A stretch of 16,738 bases of DNA from the NCBI GenBank assembly GCA_020437875.1, contig JAGQVR010000033.1, forward strand, positions 1 to 16,738. The letters are read 5' to 3'. Positions 5,577 to 14,261 of this stretch are shown here, one piece after another (the first letter of the stretch is position 1; every line of letters begins with the position of its first letter). The notes beneath the pieces are model-generated. The model was not told where the DNA came from. It saw only the letters and a program-made list of their open reading frames with translations, and searched no databases. Position numbers and translations under genes: made by a program. Origin of the DNA: Flavobacteriales bacterium (GTDB lineage: Bacteria > Bacteroidota > Bacteroidia > Flavobacteriales_F > PHOS-HE28).

Positions 5577-8500
5577 ATGGCACGAACCATACCCTACCGC
5601 ACCGCGATCGTCCTCATCACCACCGGAGCGCTCGTCGGCCTGTCCGCCACCATCGAGCCACGCCAGGCCGAGACGGTCATTGCCAAATCGGCCGTGCCGC
5701 TCAGCGACTTCGTGAACTTCGAATCGGCGCACGTGCATCCGATCGACAAGACGCCGGACGGCACCAAGCTCCTGGCGGTGAACACGGCGAACAACTCCCT
5801 GGAGGTGTTCACGCTCTCGGCATCGGGCATGCTGCACAGCGCCACCATCCCGGTAGGACTTGATCCAGTGACCGTGCGAGCACGGACGAACAACGAGGCG
5901 TGGGTGGTGAACACCATCAGCGACGACATCAGCATCGTGGACCTCACCCTCAAGACCGTGGTGCGCAGCGTGACCACCGAGAACGAACCATCCGATGTCG
6001 TCTTCGCGGGATCGCCCTTGCGGGCCTTCGTGAGCTGCGCCGAACAGGAGATGATCCAGGTCTTCGATCCGGCGAACCTGAATACCGCACCCACGCAGGT
6101 GTTGTTGAAAGGCGAGCAGCCGCGGGCATTGGCCGTGAGCCCCGATGGAAGCACGGTGTATTGCGCCTTCTTCGAGAGCGGCAACCAGACCACGGTGATA
6201 CCGGGGAACCAGTTCCATGCGGGGGGCTTCTGCTCTGTGCAAGGCGGTGCGTGCACCACCGTCCCGAACGTGGTCGCGAACCCAGCCGGTCCCTACGGTG
6301 GTATTGTCCCGGTTCCCAACTCGGGAGCCACTGGCTTCAACCCACCCATCAACCCGAGCAACCCGGCGCCACCGGGCAACAACAGCTTGGTGGTGCGCAA
6401 GAACGCCGCAGGTCAATGGATGGATGCCAACGGGCGCAACTGGACCAACCTCGTAAGCGGTGGCCTGCCGAACACGGGGCGCATGGCGGGCTGGGACATG
6501 CCGGACCGCGATGTCGCCATGATCAACGCGAACAACCCGACCACGGCGGGGGTCACCTACAAGCAGACTCTCGGCAACATCCTCATGAGCATGGCCGTGC
6601 ATCCGAGTGGTGAGGTGTACGTGATCGGTACCGACGCCACCAACGAGGTCCGCTTCGAGCCCAACCTGCGCGGGAAGTTCCTTACGGTGAACGTTTCGCG
6701 CTTCCTCGGCGCGGGAAGCGTGACACGCACGGACCTCAACCCGCACATCAACTACAGCACGCATTCATCGCCACCGGCCGATCGGGTGCGCTCCATCGGC
6801 GATCCGCGTGGTATCGCGTGGAAGGCGGATGGATCGAAGGCCTACATCACCGGCATGGGGTCCAACAACGTCGTCACGATCGGCACTACGGGGGCGCGCA
6901 CCGTTCCCGAACCGATCAATGTGGGCGAAGGTCCCACCGGCATCGTGATCGATGATGCCCGGAACCGGGCGTATGTCCTGAACAAGTTCGATGGCTCCAT
7001 CAGCACCATCGACATCACCACGGACAAGGAGGTGGCTCGCACGGCCTTCTTCGACCCGACACCGGAAGTGATCAAGGTCGGACGCAAGCACCTCTACAAC
7101 ACGCACGCTGGTAGCGGTCACGGCCATATCTCCTGCGGCAGTTGCCATGTGGACGGCAAGTGGGACCGCCTGGCCTGGGACCTCGGCAACCCGGCGGGGG
7201 ACATGGTGACCGTGAACGACGCCGCAGGCAACAAGACCTACCACCCGATGAAAGGGTTGAAGACGACCCAGTTCCTCATCGACATCATCAACCGCGGCAC
7301 GGGCAAGTTGCATTGGCGCGGCGACAAGGAGACCTTCCACGACTTCGCCGGGGCCTTCACCGACCTGCAAGGGACCGCGGCACCCTTGGATGCCGCGGGC
7401 ATGCAGGAGTTCAGCGATTTCCTCGCGGCCACCTGGTACGTGCCCAATCCCTACCGCACCTATCGGCCTGAAACGACCGTGGCCGCCACGGTGGAGCGCA
7501 TGAACAACCCGAACCGCGTCCGCTTCACCGGAACGACCTTCCAAACGGTGCCGACAGCGGGCGTGCGCCTCTTCGTGGCCGTGAACGTGAACTGTTCGCA
7601 CTGCCACCAGACAGGCAGCGGGCGAGGTCATCTGCCCGGCAATGGCAGCAATACCAACCAGGGCAGCCAGGTTATCATGACGAACAACACGAACATGGTC
7701 CCGGACCTGCGCTCGGTGTACAAGAAGAACGGATTCTTCTACAACACCACGGAGTGCACGAGCGGCTTTGGCCTGATGAGCGATGGCATCATGGAAACGC
7801 TCTTCAACAGCCCCGGTGTGAGCGGGCACTATTTCGGGGACTACGAGCCGGAATTGCTGAGCTGGTCCGGTGGTATCGACGCCGTCAACAGTCCACAGAG
7901 CCACACCTTCGACCGCGTCCACCCGGTGCAGGATGCCATGCCCGCCGTGGGCCTTCGCCATACCATCAATGGCGGCGTGGGCAGCACGGCGCAGCTCACC
8001 ACCATGAAGAGCCTGGTGAACGACAAGCCGGGAGAGTATGCGATGATCGTGAAGGGGATCTGGAACAACGAGGCGCGCGGCTTCTACTACCTCGGCTCTG
8101 ACAATTACCAGCCCGACCTGAACGGCGCGGCTCCGGTGACACATGCACAGCTCGTGAGCGCGGCACAGGCGGGGTCATCGCCGCTCACCTGGACAATCGT
8201 GCACCCGAACACCAAGGTCCGCATGGGTGTGGACCGCGATAGCGACGGCATCTTCGACTACACCGATGGCGATGCTGAGCTCGATCTCACGGTCTTCCTG
8301 GAAGGACCGACGGTGGTGAACACCATGCGCACCGATCTGATCAACGGAGGTCTGCTCCCGACCTCGGACCCCTATGGATTGGGCGCCACCGCAACGACGG
8401 ACCTGATGGAGCGCACCGGCCTTTCCAAGCCTGTTGATTGGGTGATCGTGCAGCTGCGCGATGGAGGCGGAAGCAACGTGGTGGATGAATTACCGGCGAT

Positions 8501-8975
8501 GCTCCTTGCGAACGGCAGCGTGGTGGATCCCGATGGCCGTAGTCCGCTGTTCTTCGAAGCAGCTCCGCGTGGCAGCTACCAGGTGAGCGTGTTGCACCGG
8601 AACCATCTCGGTGCGATGACCGCCTCCAGTAACCTGTTCGGCACGGGCGTGGTCAAGCTCGACTTCAGCGACCCGGCCGTGTTGATGTATGGGACCGAAG
8701 CGCGGAAGGCGGTCGGTGCTTTGCGTGCACTGTGGGCCGGTGATTGCAATGCGGATGGTACGTTGAAATATACCGGAAGCGCCAACGATCGCGACCTCAT
8801 CCTCGCAGGCATCGGTGGTGTTGTCCCGACCAACATCGCATCAGGCTATCTGGACGAGGACGTGAACCTGGATGGCCAGGTGATCTATGCGGGCGCGAAC
8901 AACGATCGTGACATCATCCTGCAGAACATCGGCGGCATCGTACCCACCAACACACGGGTGGAACAGCTGCCTTGA
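5577..8975 (+). CDS. Exported beta-propeller di-haem cytochrome c with C-terminal dockerin-like module
   Basis: An 1132-aa protein. The N-terminus (MARTIPYRTAIVLITTGALVG) looks like a signal peptide. Residues about 45-500 show YVTN/YncE-type propeller repeats (for example PRALAVSPDGSTVYCAF and PTGIVIDDARNRAYVLN). Two haem c motifs follow: CGSCH (520-524) and CSHCH (673-677), with a His-rich GHGHIS just before the first. This resembles propeller-fused cytochromes of the di-haem peroxidase type, but axial ligands and activity are unproven. DRDSDGIFDYTDGD, before residue 904, looks like a Ca-binding loop. From 904 a separate module (VDWVIVQLRD, HRNHLG) ends in two dockerin-like repeats: DCNADGTLKYTG..NDRD..L and DVNLDGQVIYAG..NDRD..L, each followed by IGG(V/I)VPTN. 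I recall this ending from other flavobacterial surface proteins. Acts in the periplasm or outside the cell, probably in electron transfer or oxidation. Transcribed alone; the next gene is convergent. Confidence 0.8.
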   Translation: MARTIPYRTAIVLITTGALVGLSATIEPRQAETVIAKSAVPLSDFVNFESAHVHPIDKTPDGTKLLAVNTANNSLEVFTLSASGMLHSATIPVGLDPVTVRARTNNEAWVVNTISDDISIVDLTLKTVVRSVTTENEPSDVVFAGSPLRAFVSCAEQEMIQVFDPANLNTAPTQVLLKGEQPRALAVSPDGSTVYCAFFESGNQTTVIPGNQFHAGGFCSVQGGACTTVPNVVANPAGPYGGIVPVPNSGATGFNPPINPSNPAPPGNNSLVVRKNAAGQWMDANGRNWTNLVSGGLPNTGRMAGWDMPDRDVAMINANNPTTAGVTYKQTLGNILMSMAVHPSGEVYVIGTDATNEVRFEPNLRGKFLTVNVSRFLGAGSVTRTDLNPHINYSTHSSPPADRVRSIGDPRGIAWKADGSKAYITGMGSNNVVTIGTTGARTVPEPINVGEGPTGIVIDDARNRAYVLNKFDGSISTIDITTDKEVARTAFFDPTPEVIKVGRKHLYNTHAGSGHGHISCGSCHVDGKWDRLAWDLGNPAGDMVTVNDAAGNKTYHPMKGLKTTQFLIDIINRGTGKLHWRGDKETFHDFAGAFTDLQGTAAPLDAAGMQEFSDFLAATWYVPNPYRTYRPETTVAATVERMNNPNRVRFTGTTFQTVPTAGVRLFVAVNVNCSHCHQTGSGRGHLPGNGSNTNQGSQVIMTNNTNMVPDLRSVYKKNGFFYNTTECTSGFGLMSDGIMETLFNSPGVSGHYFGDYEPELLSWSGGIDAVNSPQSHTFDRVHPVQDAMPAVGLRHTINGGVGSTAQLTTMKSLVNDKPGEYAMIVKGIWNNEARGFYYLGSDNYQPDLNGAAPVTHAQLVSAAQAGSSPLTWTIVHPNTKVRMGVDRDSDGIFDYTDGDAELDLTVFLEGPTVVNTMRTDLINGGLLPTSDPYGLGATATTDLMERTGLSKPVDWVIVQLRDGGGSNVVDELPAMLLANGSVVDPDGRSPLFFEAAPRGSYQVSVLHRNHLGAMTASSNLFGTGVVKLDFSDPAVLMYGTEARKAVGALRALWAGDCNADGTLKYTGSANDRDLILAGIGGVVPTNIASGYLDEDVNLDGQVIYAGANNDRDIILQNIGGIVPTNTRVEQLP

Positions 8976-8999
8976 CGAAGTTTCCTTTCGTATGAAGGA

Positions 9000-9028
9000 A
9001 GAAGGGGCCGGATGATCCGGCCCCTTCT
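9000..9028. terminator. Bidirectional hairpin terminator between convergent genes
   Basis: AGAAGGGGCCGGA and TCCGGCCCCTTCT form a perfect 13-bp stem with a TGA loop, 24 bp after the cytochrome stop and 18 bp before the end of the minus-strand DUF4397 gene. Pyrimidine-rich bases, not a pure T-run, follow on each side. Confidence 0.85.
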
Positions 9029-9046
9029 CATTCTCCAACGTCGAGC

Positions 9047-11446
9047 TTATTGCTTCACGACCGGCATCGTGATGTTCGTGTCATCACGCAGCACGCGCAG
9101 CCAGTAGGTACCGGCGTCGAGGTCCTGCATGTCGATGACATAACGGGTGGAACCGGCGCCGATGATGCCCGGCTCAAGGTTGCGCACCTCGCGACCCATG
9201 GCATCCACCACGGAGATCGCGGTACGACCGGCTTCCAGTACATCCAGTTGCACCTGCACGGCATCCAGGGTCGGGTTCGGATGCACGGCGGTCACGCGAA
9301 TGCTCTCGTTCTCATTCACCCCGGTGGTGATGGGCAGCGCGACCAGCTCGCCGCCGGAAGGAAGGGCTACATACAGACCGAACGCCGCACCGTTGCTGTT
9401 CATGGATGGATCGAGGAAGCCGGAGGCGAGAACGGTGATCGCATTGCCTGCCAGTCCGAGCGAAGCCAGGGGAGCCTGATAGGATGCCACCGGTGTTCCG
9501 TTCGCCGTGATGGTCAGGCCATAGTCCGACTCCAGGAGTTCCAGGTAGCCTGCGAACTCACCATATGCGATGTCGTCCACGATGGTACCAGCCGGCACCA
9601 CCGTCTCCTCCACGTCCACAGCAGGAGCATCGGTGCTTCCGTGGAACACGAGAACGTCCACATTGCCGGGATCGGTGCTCTGTTCGCGCGCGTCGGCCTG
9701 CACATAGATGTTGAAAGGCTGCACGGGTGAATAGCCACTGCCGGAGACGATGCCGTTGGCTACGAGGATGTAGCTTCCACCCTCCTCGAGCTCGTAGGTG
9801 AACCGGGCCAGGGCACCGGTGGTATCCGTGCTCGTAGGCAGGGCGATGCTGACATCGAATGGCACACCCGCCTGTGCATCCACGAACGGACTTGCGGTAC
9901 GGAAGGCGAAGTCATCGAGCAGGAGCGTGTTGTTCAGCCATACGTCCACCTCGGCAGCGGCCAGGTCGGCGCTGTTGTGGATCACCTGGACACGAGCTGT
10001 TGGGATGGCCACGGCTGGAAGTTCCACCAGGTCGCCTCCGCTTGGCAGGGCCACCCAGATGCCGAAGGCCGGACCGTTGCTGTTCATCGCAGGATCCAGG
10101 AAGCCGGAAGCCACGGCCACCAGTGCCGATCCGCCCAGCCCAAGCGTTTCAAGCGGTGCTGCATAGGCCGCCACGATCGTGCTATTGTTCGCATCGCGTA
10201 CCTGGAGGGTGAAGTCAAGGGTCGGAAGTTCCAGGTAGCCATCGAATGAGCCATAAGCGATGTCATCGATCACGGTCGTGTTCACCACCGCGCTCTCGTA
10301 CACATCCACGACCGGTGCATCCGTGCTTCCATGGTAGACCAGAACATCTGTCATCATCGCACCACCTGCGGATGCCTCGCGTCCCATCGGGTATACCGCC
10401 AGGGAGAAGGGCATGGCCGGCGTGTAGCCCGAAGGACTGACCGTTCCACTGGCCACGATCACATAGGTCTCGCCGTCCGCTAGAGTGAATTCCTCGGTGT
10501 AGATCGCCTCACTCGCGCTGGTGCTGTTGGGCAACGCGATGCCGACCGTAAAGGGCAGACCAGCAGGTGCATCGATGTATGGACTTGCCGTACGAAAGGC
10601 GAAGTCGTCGATCAAGAGGGCTTCGTCGAGGTACACGTCAACAGAGCTCGCCGCGAGGTCGGCGCAGTTGTGGATCACTTGTACACGCGCCGCACCATTG
10701 GCGACCGCCGGCAACTGCACGAGGTCACCACCGCTCGGCAGGGCCACCCAGATGCCTAAGGCCGGTCCATTGCTGTTCATGGACGGATCCAGGAAGCCGG
10801 AGGCAACGGCCACCAGCGCGCTTCCACCGAGGCCCAAGGTCTCCAATGGTGCCGAATAGGTCGCAACGGTCGCGCTGTTATCGGCCGTACGAACTTCCAG
10901 GGTGAAATCCAGGGTCGGAAGTTCCAGGTAGCCATCGAATGCGCCATAGGCGATGTCATCGACCACGGTCGTGTTCACCACCGCGCTTTCATACACATCC
11001 ACCACCGGTGCGTCCGTGCTGCCATGGTAGACCAGAACATCTGTCATCATCGCACCACCCTCTGCAGCTTCGCGTCCCATTGGGAAGACCGCCAGGGAGA
11101 AGGGTGTTGCAGGCATGTAGCCAGAGGGACTCACCGTTCCGCTGGCCACGATCACGTACGTCTCGCCGTCCGTCAAGGTGAACTCCTCGGTGTAGATCGC
11201 TTCGCTCGCGCTCATGCTGTTCGGCAACGCGATGCCGACCGTGAAGGGCACACCAGCAGGTGCATCGATGTATGGACTTGCCGTACGGAAGGCGAAGTCG
11301 TCGAGCAGAAGCGTATTGTCCAACCAGACATCGACAGAGGCAGCGGCAAGGTCCGCGCAATTGTGGATGACCTGGACCCGGGCGGTCTGCGCGTTCAGGC
11401 CAAGGACCAATAGAAGCGTTGTGGAGAGTGTTGCAATGCGTTTCAT
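9047..11446 (-). CDS. Secreted triple DUF4397 protein with T9SS type A sorting domain
   Basis: A 799-aa protein. Residues 1-20 are a signal peptide (MKRIATLSTTLLLVLGLNAQ). Three tandem units follow at 21-251, 252-482 and 483-709. Each starts with (T/A)ARVQVIHN(C/S)ADLAA and has a second half with VLV(Y/F)HGSTDAP, the hallmark of the DUF4397 fold; each unit thus holds two related beta-rich halves. The last 90 residues (710-799), with VHPNPT near their start and GTYWLRV near the end, are a typical T9SS type A sorting domain that sends the protein across the outer membrane. Units 1 and 2 share about 203 of 231 residues; unit 3 is more diverged. The first two units carry a Cys in HNCADL that unit 3 replaces with Ser. 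DUF4397 has no firmly known biochemical role; an adhesive or structural surface role is inference. A 28-bp palindrome lies 50-77 bp upstream. Confidence 0.9.
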   Translation of the reverse strand: MKRIATLSTTLLLVLGLNAQTARVQVIHNCADLAAASVDVWLDNTLLLDDFAFRTASPYIDAPAGVPFTVGIALPNSMSASEAIYTEEFTLTDGETYVIVASGTVSPSGYMPATPFSLAVFPMGREAAEGGAMMTDVLVYHGSTDAPVVDVYESAVVNTTVVDDIAYGAFDGYLELPTLDFTLEVRTADNSATVATYSAPLETLGLGGSALVAVASGFLDPSMNSNGPALGIWVALPSGGDLVQLPAVANGAARVQVIHNCADLAASSVDVYLDEALLIDDFAFRTASPYIDAPAGLPFTVGIALPNSTSASEAIYTEEFTLADGETYVIVASGTVSPSGYTPAMPFSLAVYPMGREASAGGAMMTDVLVYHGSTDAPVVDVYESAVVNTTVIDDIAYGSFDGYLELPTLDFTLQVRDANNSTIVAAYAAPLETLGLGGSALVAVASGFLDPAMNSNGPAFGIWVALPSGGDLVELPAVAIPTARVQVIHNSADLAAAEVDVWLNNTLLLDDFAFRTASPFVDAQAGVPFDVSIALPTSTDTTGALARFTYELEEGGSYILVANGIVSGSGYSPVQPFNIYVQADAREQSTDPGNVDVLVFHGSTDAPAVDVEETVVPAGTIVDDIAYGEFAGYLELLESDYGLTITANGTPVASYQAPLASLGLAGNAITVLASGFLDPSMNSNGAAFGLYVALPSGGELVALPITTGVNENESIRVTAVHPNPTLDAVQVQLDVLEAGRTAISVVDAMGREVRNLEPGIIGAGSTRYVIDMQDLDAGTYWLRVLRDDTNITMPVVKQ
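9320..11386 (-). repeat. Three in-frame tandem repeats of about 690 bp inside the DUF4397 gene
   Basis: Unit 1 covers 10694-11386, unit 2 covers 10001-10693 and unit 3 covers 9320-10000. Units 1 and 2 are both exactly 231 codons with long identical DNA stretches, which indicates a recent duplication or gene conversion. Unit 3 is 227 codons and clearly older. Confidence 0.85.
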
Positions 11447-11495
11447 GGCATCATGCGGTTAGGGTTTAGTTGGAGAACAGCGCATCGATCTTTTT

Positions 11496-11523
11496 GTTCA
11501 TTCATTACGTCCAATGATTAAAC
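11496..11523. promoter_or_regulatory. 28-bp imperfect palindrome (11-6-11) upstream of the DUF4397 gene
   Basis: On the + strand GTTCATTCATT (11496-11506), a 6-bp spacer, then AATGATTAAAC (11513-11523); 9 of 11 arm positions are complementary. It lies 49 bp before the DUF4397 start codon, in the only AT-rich patch of the gap 11447-11577. It has the same arm length, spacing and terminal bases (GTT at one end, ATTAAAC at the other) as the palindrome before the sigma gene. This suggests the same regulator binds both (inference). Confidence 0.5.
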
Positions 11524-11545
11524 AATTCTGACATAGGCGTGACAG

Positions 11546-11579
11546 AAGCCCTCGAAGACGGGTGCCGTCCTCGGGGCTT
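11546..11579 (-). terminator. Hairpin overlapping the photolyase stop codon, probable operon terminator
   Basis: Read on the minus strand, AAGCCCCGAGGACGG, a CAC loop and CCGTCTTCGAGGGCTT pair over 15 bp with one bulged A and one G-T pair. The stem begins within the TAA stop codon. No T-run follows, but the position at the end of a tight operon fits a terminator or a 3'-end stabiliser. Confidence 0.6.
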
Positions 11580-12885
11580 AAGCCAGCGCATCTTTGAACG
11601 CCGCGATGGCCCGCTTCCGGGCTTGGTCATGATCCACGATCGGGGCTGGTCCTTTCCCAGCCGCGTGGTCCGGCGCCCACCGCTTCACATACTCCAGATC
11701 AGGATCGAACCGCTTGAGCTGGGTGGTCGGGTGGAAGACCCGGAAGTAGGGCGCTGCGTCACAACCGGTGCCTGCGGCCCATTGCCAATTCCCGTTGTTC
11801 GAGCTGAGTTCAAAGTCCATCAACCACCGGGCGAACCAAGCCTCACCCCAGCGCCAGTCGATCAGCAGGTCCTTCACCAGGAAGCTGGCCACCAACATGC
11901 GCACGCGGTTGTGCATGTGCCCTGTGGCCCGGAGCTGCAGCATGCCCGCATCCACCAAAGGATAACCGGTACGGCCCTCACACCAGCGCTGGAACATCGC
12001 CTCATCATTCCGCCATTTGATCCGATCATAGGCAGGCCGGAAGGCCCCCTTCACGACGTGCGGGAAATGCCAGAGGATCTGCATGAAGAACTCCCGCCAG
12101 ATCAACTCGTTCAGCCAGACATCGCTGTGCTTCATGGCAAGGCGCACCAGCTCCCGGGGTGAAACGGTGCCGAAGCGAAGGTGCACGCCCATGCCCGTGG
12201 ATCCATCCTTCGCCGGCAGGTTGCGGAGTTCCGCATAGTTCCGCAATTGCTCAGTAGGTGGCGGGAAAGGTGCGACCTCGTATGCCGAGCGAACGAAGCC
12301 CATGTCCTTCAAGGTGGGCATGGCCGGCGCGCTACTCCAGGGCTCAAGCTTGTCCAGATGTCGCTCGGAAGGGAACTGGACGAGCCCGTTGGCTTCGAGC
12401 GCAGCGCGCCACTTGCGGCCAAAAGGCGTGAAGACCGTGTAGGGTGTACCGTCGTCCTTCACCACTTCGCTGCGTTCGAAGACCGTCTGGTCCTTGTAGC
12501 TGTGCACGTCACATCCCTTCGCGCGGAACAGCCGTTCAACAGCGGCATCACGCTCCAGGGCTTCCGGCTCATGGTCATGGTTGAAATGGAGCGATCCGTA
12601 TTTGTTCGCTGCAAGCAGCTCCTGGAAGACCGCCTCGGGTCGACCGTACTTCACCAGCAGACGACCGCCATGCTCCGCGATCCGCTGGGCCAGGTCGCTC
12701 ACACGATCATGGATGAAGCTCACGCGACGATCATCCCGATCCTCCAACTTGCCGAGGATGTCTTGATCGAAGATGAAGATCGTCCGGACCCTGCCGCCCG
12801 CTGATAGGGCACGGAACAAGCCATGGTTGTCCTCCAGCCGCAGATCACGCCGGAACCAGAAGATGCTCGCAGGCTCCGTGCTCAT
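11578..12885 (-). CDS. phr: DNA photolyase (class I CPD photolyase/cryptochrome family)
   Basis: A 435-aa flavoprotein that uses blue light to repair UV-made pyrimidine dimers. The N-terminal antenna domain starts with IFWFRRDLRLEDN (8-20). The FAD-binding helical domain has MGVHLRFGTVSPREL (232-246), WLNELIWREFF (257-267), EGRTGYPLVDAGM (303-315), ATGHMHNRVRM (320-330) and NNGNWQWAAGTGCDAAPYF (363-381). Trp residues suitable for an electron-transfer chain (343, 345, 367, 369) are present. His385 stands in VFHP where many relatives have Asn (FNP). The ATG at 12885 was chosen because it overlaps the idi stop codon as ATGA and is followed directly by the conserved N-terminus; an upstream in-frame ATG at 12918 would add 11 unrelated residues. 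It is the last gene of the operon, placed with carotenoid genes as in other light-induced photoprotection clusters. Confidence 0.93.
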   Translation of the reverse strand: MSTEPASIFWFRRDLRLEDNHGLFRALSAGGRVRTIFIFDQDILGKLEDRDDRRVSFIHDRVSDLAQRIAEHGGRLLVKYGRPEAVFQELLAANKYGSLHFNHDHEPEALERDAAVERLFRAKGCDVHSYKDQTVFERSEVVKDDGTPYTVFTPFGRKWRAALEANGLVQFPSERHLDKLEPWSSAPAMPTLKDMGFVRSAYEVAPFPPPTEQLRNYAELRNLPAKDGSTGMGVHLRFGTVSPRELVRLAMKHSDVWLNELIWREFFMQILWHFPHVVKGAFRPAYDRIKWRNDEAMFQRWCEGRTGYPLVDAGMLQLRATGHMHNRVRMLVASFLVKDLLIDWRWGEAWFARWLMDFELSSNNGNWQWAAGTGCDAAPYFRVFHPTTQLKRFDPDLEYVKRWAPDHAAGKGPAPIVDHDQARKRAIAAFKDALA

Positions 12886-13412
12886 ACGACGGATGTCGCC
12901 AGATGAGCCATGTCCCATGCCCTATCGAGACAAATGGGGAACCAGACGGTGAACCGCTCCGGATGTTCCTGCAACTCCTTTTGAAGCGTGCGTCGATCCA
13001 CATAACGCACCTCCGAGGCCTCGTTCGGGTCCGGAACGGGTTCCCGGTCGCTGATGCCCACGATCACGTGATCCAACTCGTTCTCGCGCAGCCCTCCTTC
13101 CAACGTGGCCTCGTACCTGAAGCTGAACACCTCGAGCAAGGCGCACGAGAGCCCCATCTCCTCCATCAATCTGCGTCCTGCACCCTGCATGGTGGGCTCA
13201 CCCGGCCTGGGGTGACCGCAACAGGTGTTCGTCCATAGGCCAGGTGAGTGGTACTTGCCATCAGCCCTGCGTTGCAACAGGAGCTCCCCCTTCGTATTGA
13301 AGATGAAGACCGAGAACGCGCGGTGCAGGAGACCGGACCGGTGCGCGGCCAGCTTCTCCATGTGACCGATCTCCCTACCGGCCTCATCCACCAGCACCAC
13401 CTGTTCGATCAT
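12882..13412 (-). CDS. idi: Isopentenyl-diphosphate delta-isomerase, type I
   Basis: A 176-aa Nudix-fold enzyme that interconverts IPP and DMAPP, supplying the allylic starter for isoprenoid synthesis in the cytoplasm. The catalytic Cys65 is in TNTCCGHPRPGE and the catalytic Glu112 in RENELDHVIVG, aligning with Cys67 and Glu116 of E. coli Idi. The Nudix-like helix RRLMEEMGL follows. Length is normal for the family. It starts 3 bp after the crtB stop codon and its TGA overlaps the photolyase ATG as ATGA, so translational coupling is likely. In this setting it boosts precursor supply for carotenoids. No prenyltransferase (crtE) gene is in the window. Confidence 0.95.
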   Translation of the reverse strand: MIEQVVLVDEAGREIGHMEKLAAHRSGLLHRAFSVFIFNTKGELLLQRRADGKYHSPGLWTNTCCGHPRPGEPTMQGAGRRLMEEMGLSCALLEVFSFRYEATLEGGLRENELDHVIVGISDREPVPDPNEASEVRYVDRRTLQKELQEHPERFTVWFPICLDRAWDMAHLATSVV

Positions 13413-13415
13413 CGT

Positions 13416-14261
13416 TCAGGGCAGGACAAGGGTGAAACGACGTTGCACGTACGTACTGATCAACATGCCGAACTTCCGCCCGTTGGAGATCCGGATGCGT
13501 TCCTCGCGGATCCGCACCGCGGGTGTCCGTTCGATCTTCCGCAAAAGGGCCTTGTAGTAGAGGCTCGCCAGACGAACTCCATTGCGCGCACCGATGGGTA
13601 GTTCACTGATCCCGGCATCGGCCGCAGCAAGGTCCTCGTGGATCTCCGCCTCGATCTCCTTCTTCCGCGCTTCCGTCATGGCGCCGTTCGACCCCGGGAA
13701 ATAGGTGCGTCCGAGTCGCTGCGAGTCATCGCGGATATCCCGCAGGAAATTGATCTTCTGGAAGGCGGCACCGAGTCGCATAGCGGCCGGTTCCAAGCGT
13801 TCGTACCGTTGCTTATCGCCCTCGCAGAATACGTGCAGGCACATCAAGCCCACCACCTCGGCGCTGCCGAGTATGTAGGTCTCATAGGAGGAGTTGTCAT
13901 GCTCGGAACGATGCAGGTCCATCTCCATGCTGGCCAGAAAGGTCTCGATGTGCGACCGTTCGATGCCGTAGCGGTGAACCGTCTGCTGGAAGCTGTGCAG
14001 GATCGGGTTCAGGCTGATCCGCCCGTCGATGGCCGCCCAGGTATCGCGCTCGAACGCCTTGAGCAGTTCTGCCCGCGGATGTTCCAGGAAGGTGTCCACG
14101 ATCTCATCGGCGAAACGCACGAAGCCGTAGATCGCATGGATCGGACCACGCAGCGCGGGCGCCAGCAGGCGAACACCGGCGGAGAACGACGTGCTGAACG
14201 AGTTGGTCGTCTGCCGGCTGGTCGCGGCGCAGACCTTGTCGAAGATGGCTCGGTTGTTCAT
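13416..14261 (-). CDS. crtB: Phytoene synthase (squalene/phytoene synthase family)
   Basis: A 281-aa all-helical prenyl transferase that condenses two geranylgeranyl diphosphates head to head into phytoene, the first committed carotenoid step. The two Asp-rich Mg-diphosphate motifs are DEIVD (52-56) and DIRDD (175-179) in QKINFLRDIRDD. The family's N-terminal SFSTSFS (21-27) is present. The start codon overlaps the crtI stop as ATGA. The adjacent desaturase supports phytoene rather than squalene synthase. Normal length, intact. Confidence 0.95.
   Translation of the reverse strand: MNNRAIFDKVCAATSRQTTNSFSTSFSAGVRLLAPALRGPIHAIYGFVRFADEIVDTFLEHPRAELLKAFERDTWAAIDGRISLNPILHSFQQTVHRYGIERSHIETFLASMEMDLHRSEHDNSSYETYILGSAEVVGLMCLHVFCEGDKQRYERLEPAAMRLGAAFQKINFLRDIRDDSQRLGRTYFPGSNGAMTEARKKEIEAEIHEDLAAADAGISELPIGARNGVRLASLYYKALLRKIERTPAVRIREERIRISNGRKFGMLISTYVQRRFTLVLP

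Noticed and set aside
5517..8144. Two long minus-strand frames (5517-6764 and 6765-8144) opposite the propeller/cytochrome gene
   Set aside because: Both are codon shadows: His/Arg/Val-rich with no domain, while the + strand has a signal peptide, propeller repeats and haem motifs.
12886..12918. Longer photolyase start at 12918
   Set aside because: The extra 11 residues do not resemble photolyase N-termini, would overlap idi by 37 bp, and the ATG at 12885 gives the same ATGA junction seen elsewhere in the operon.
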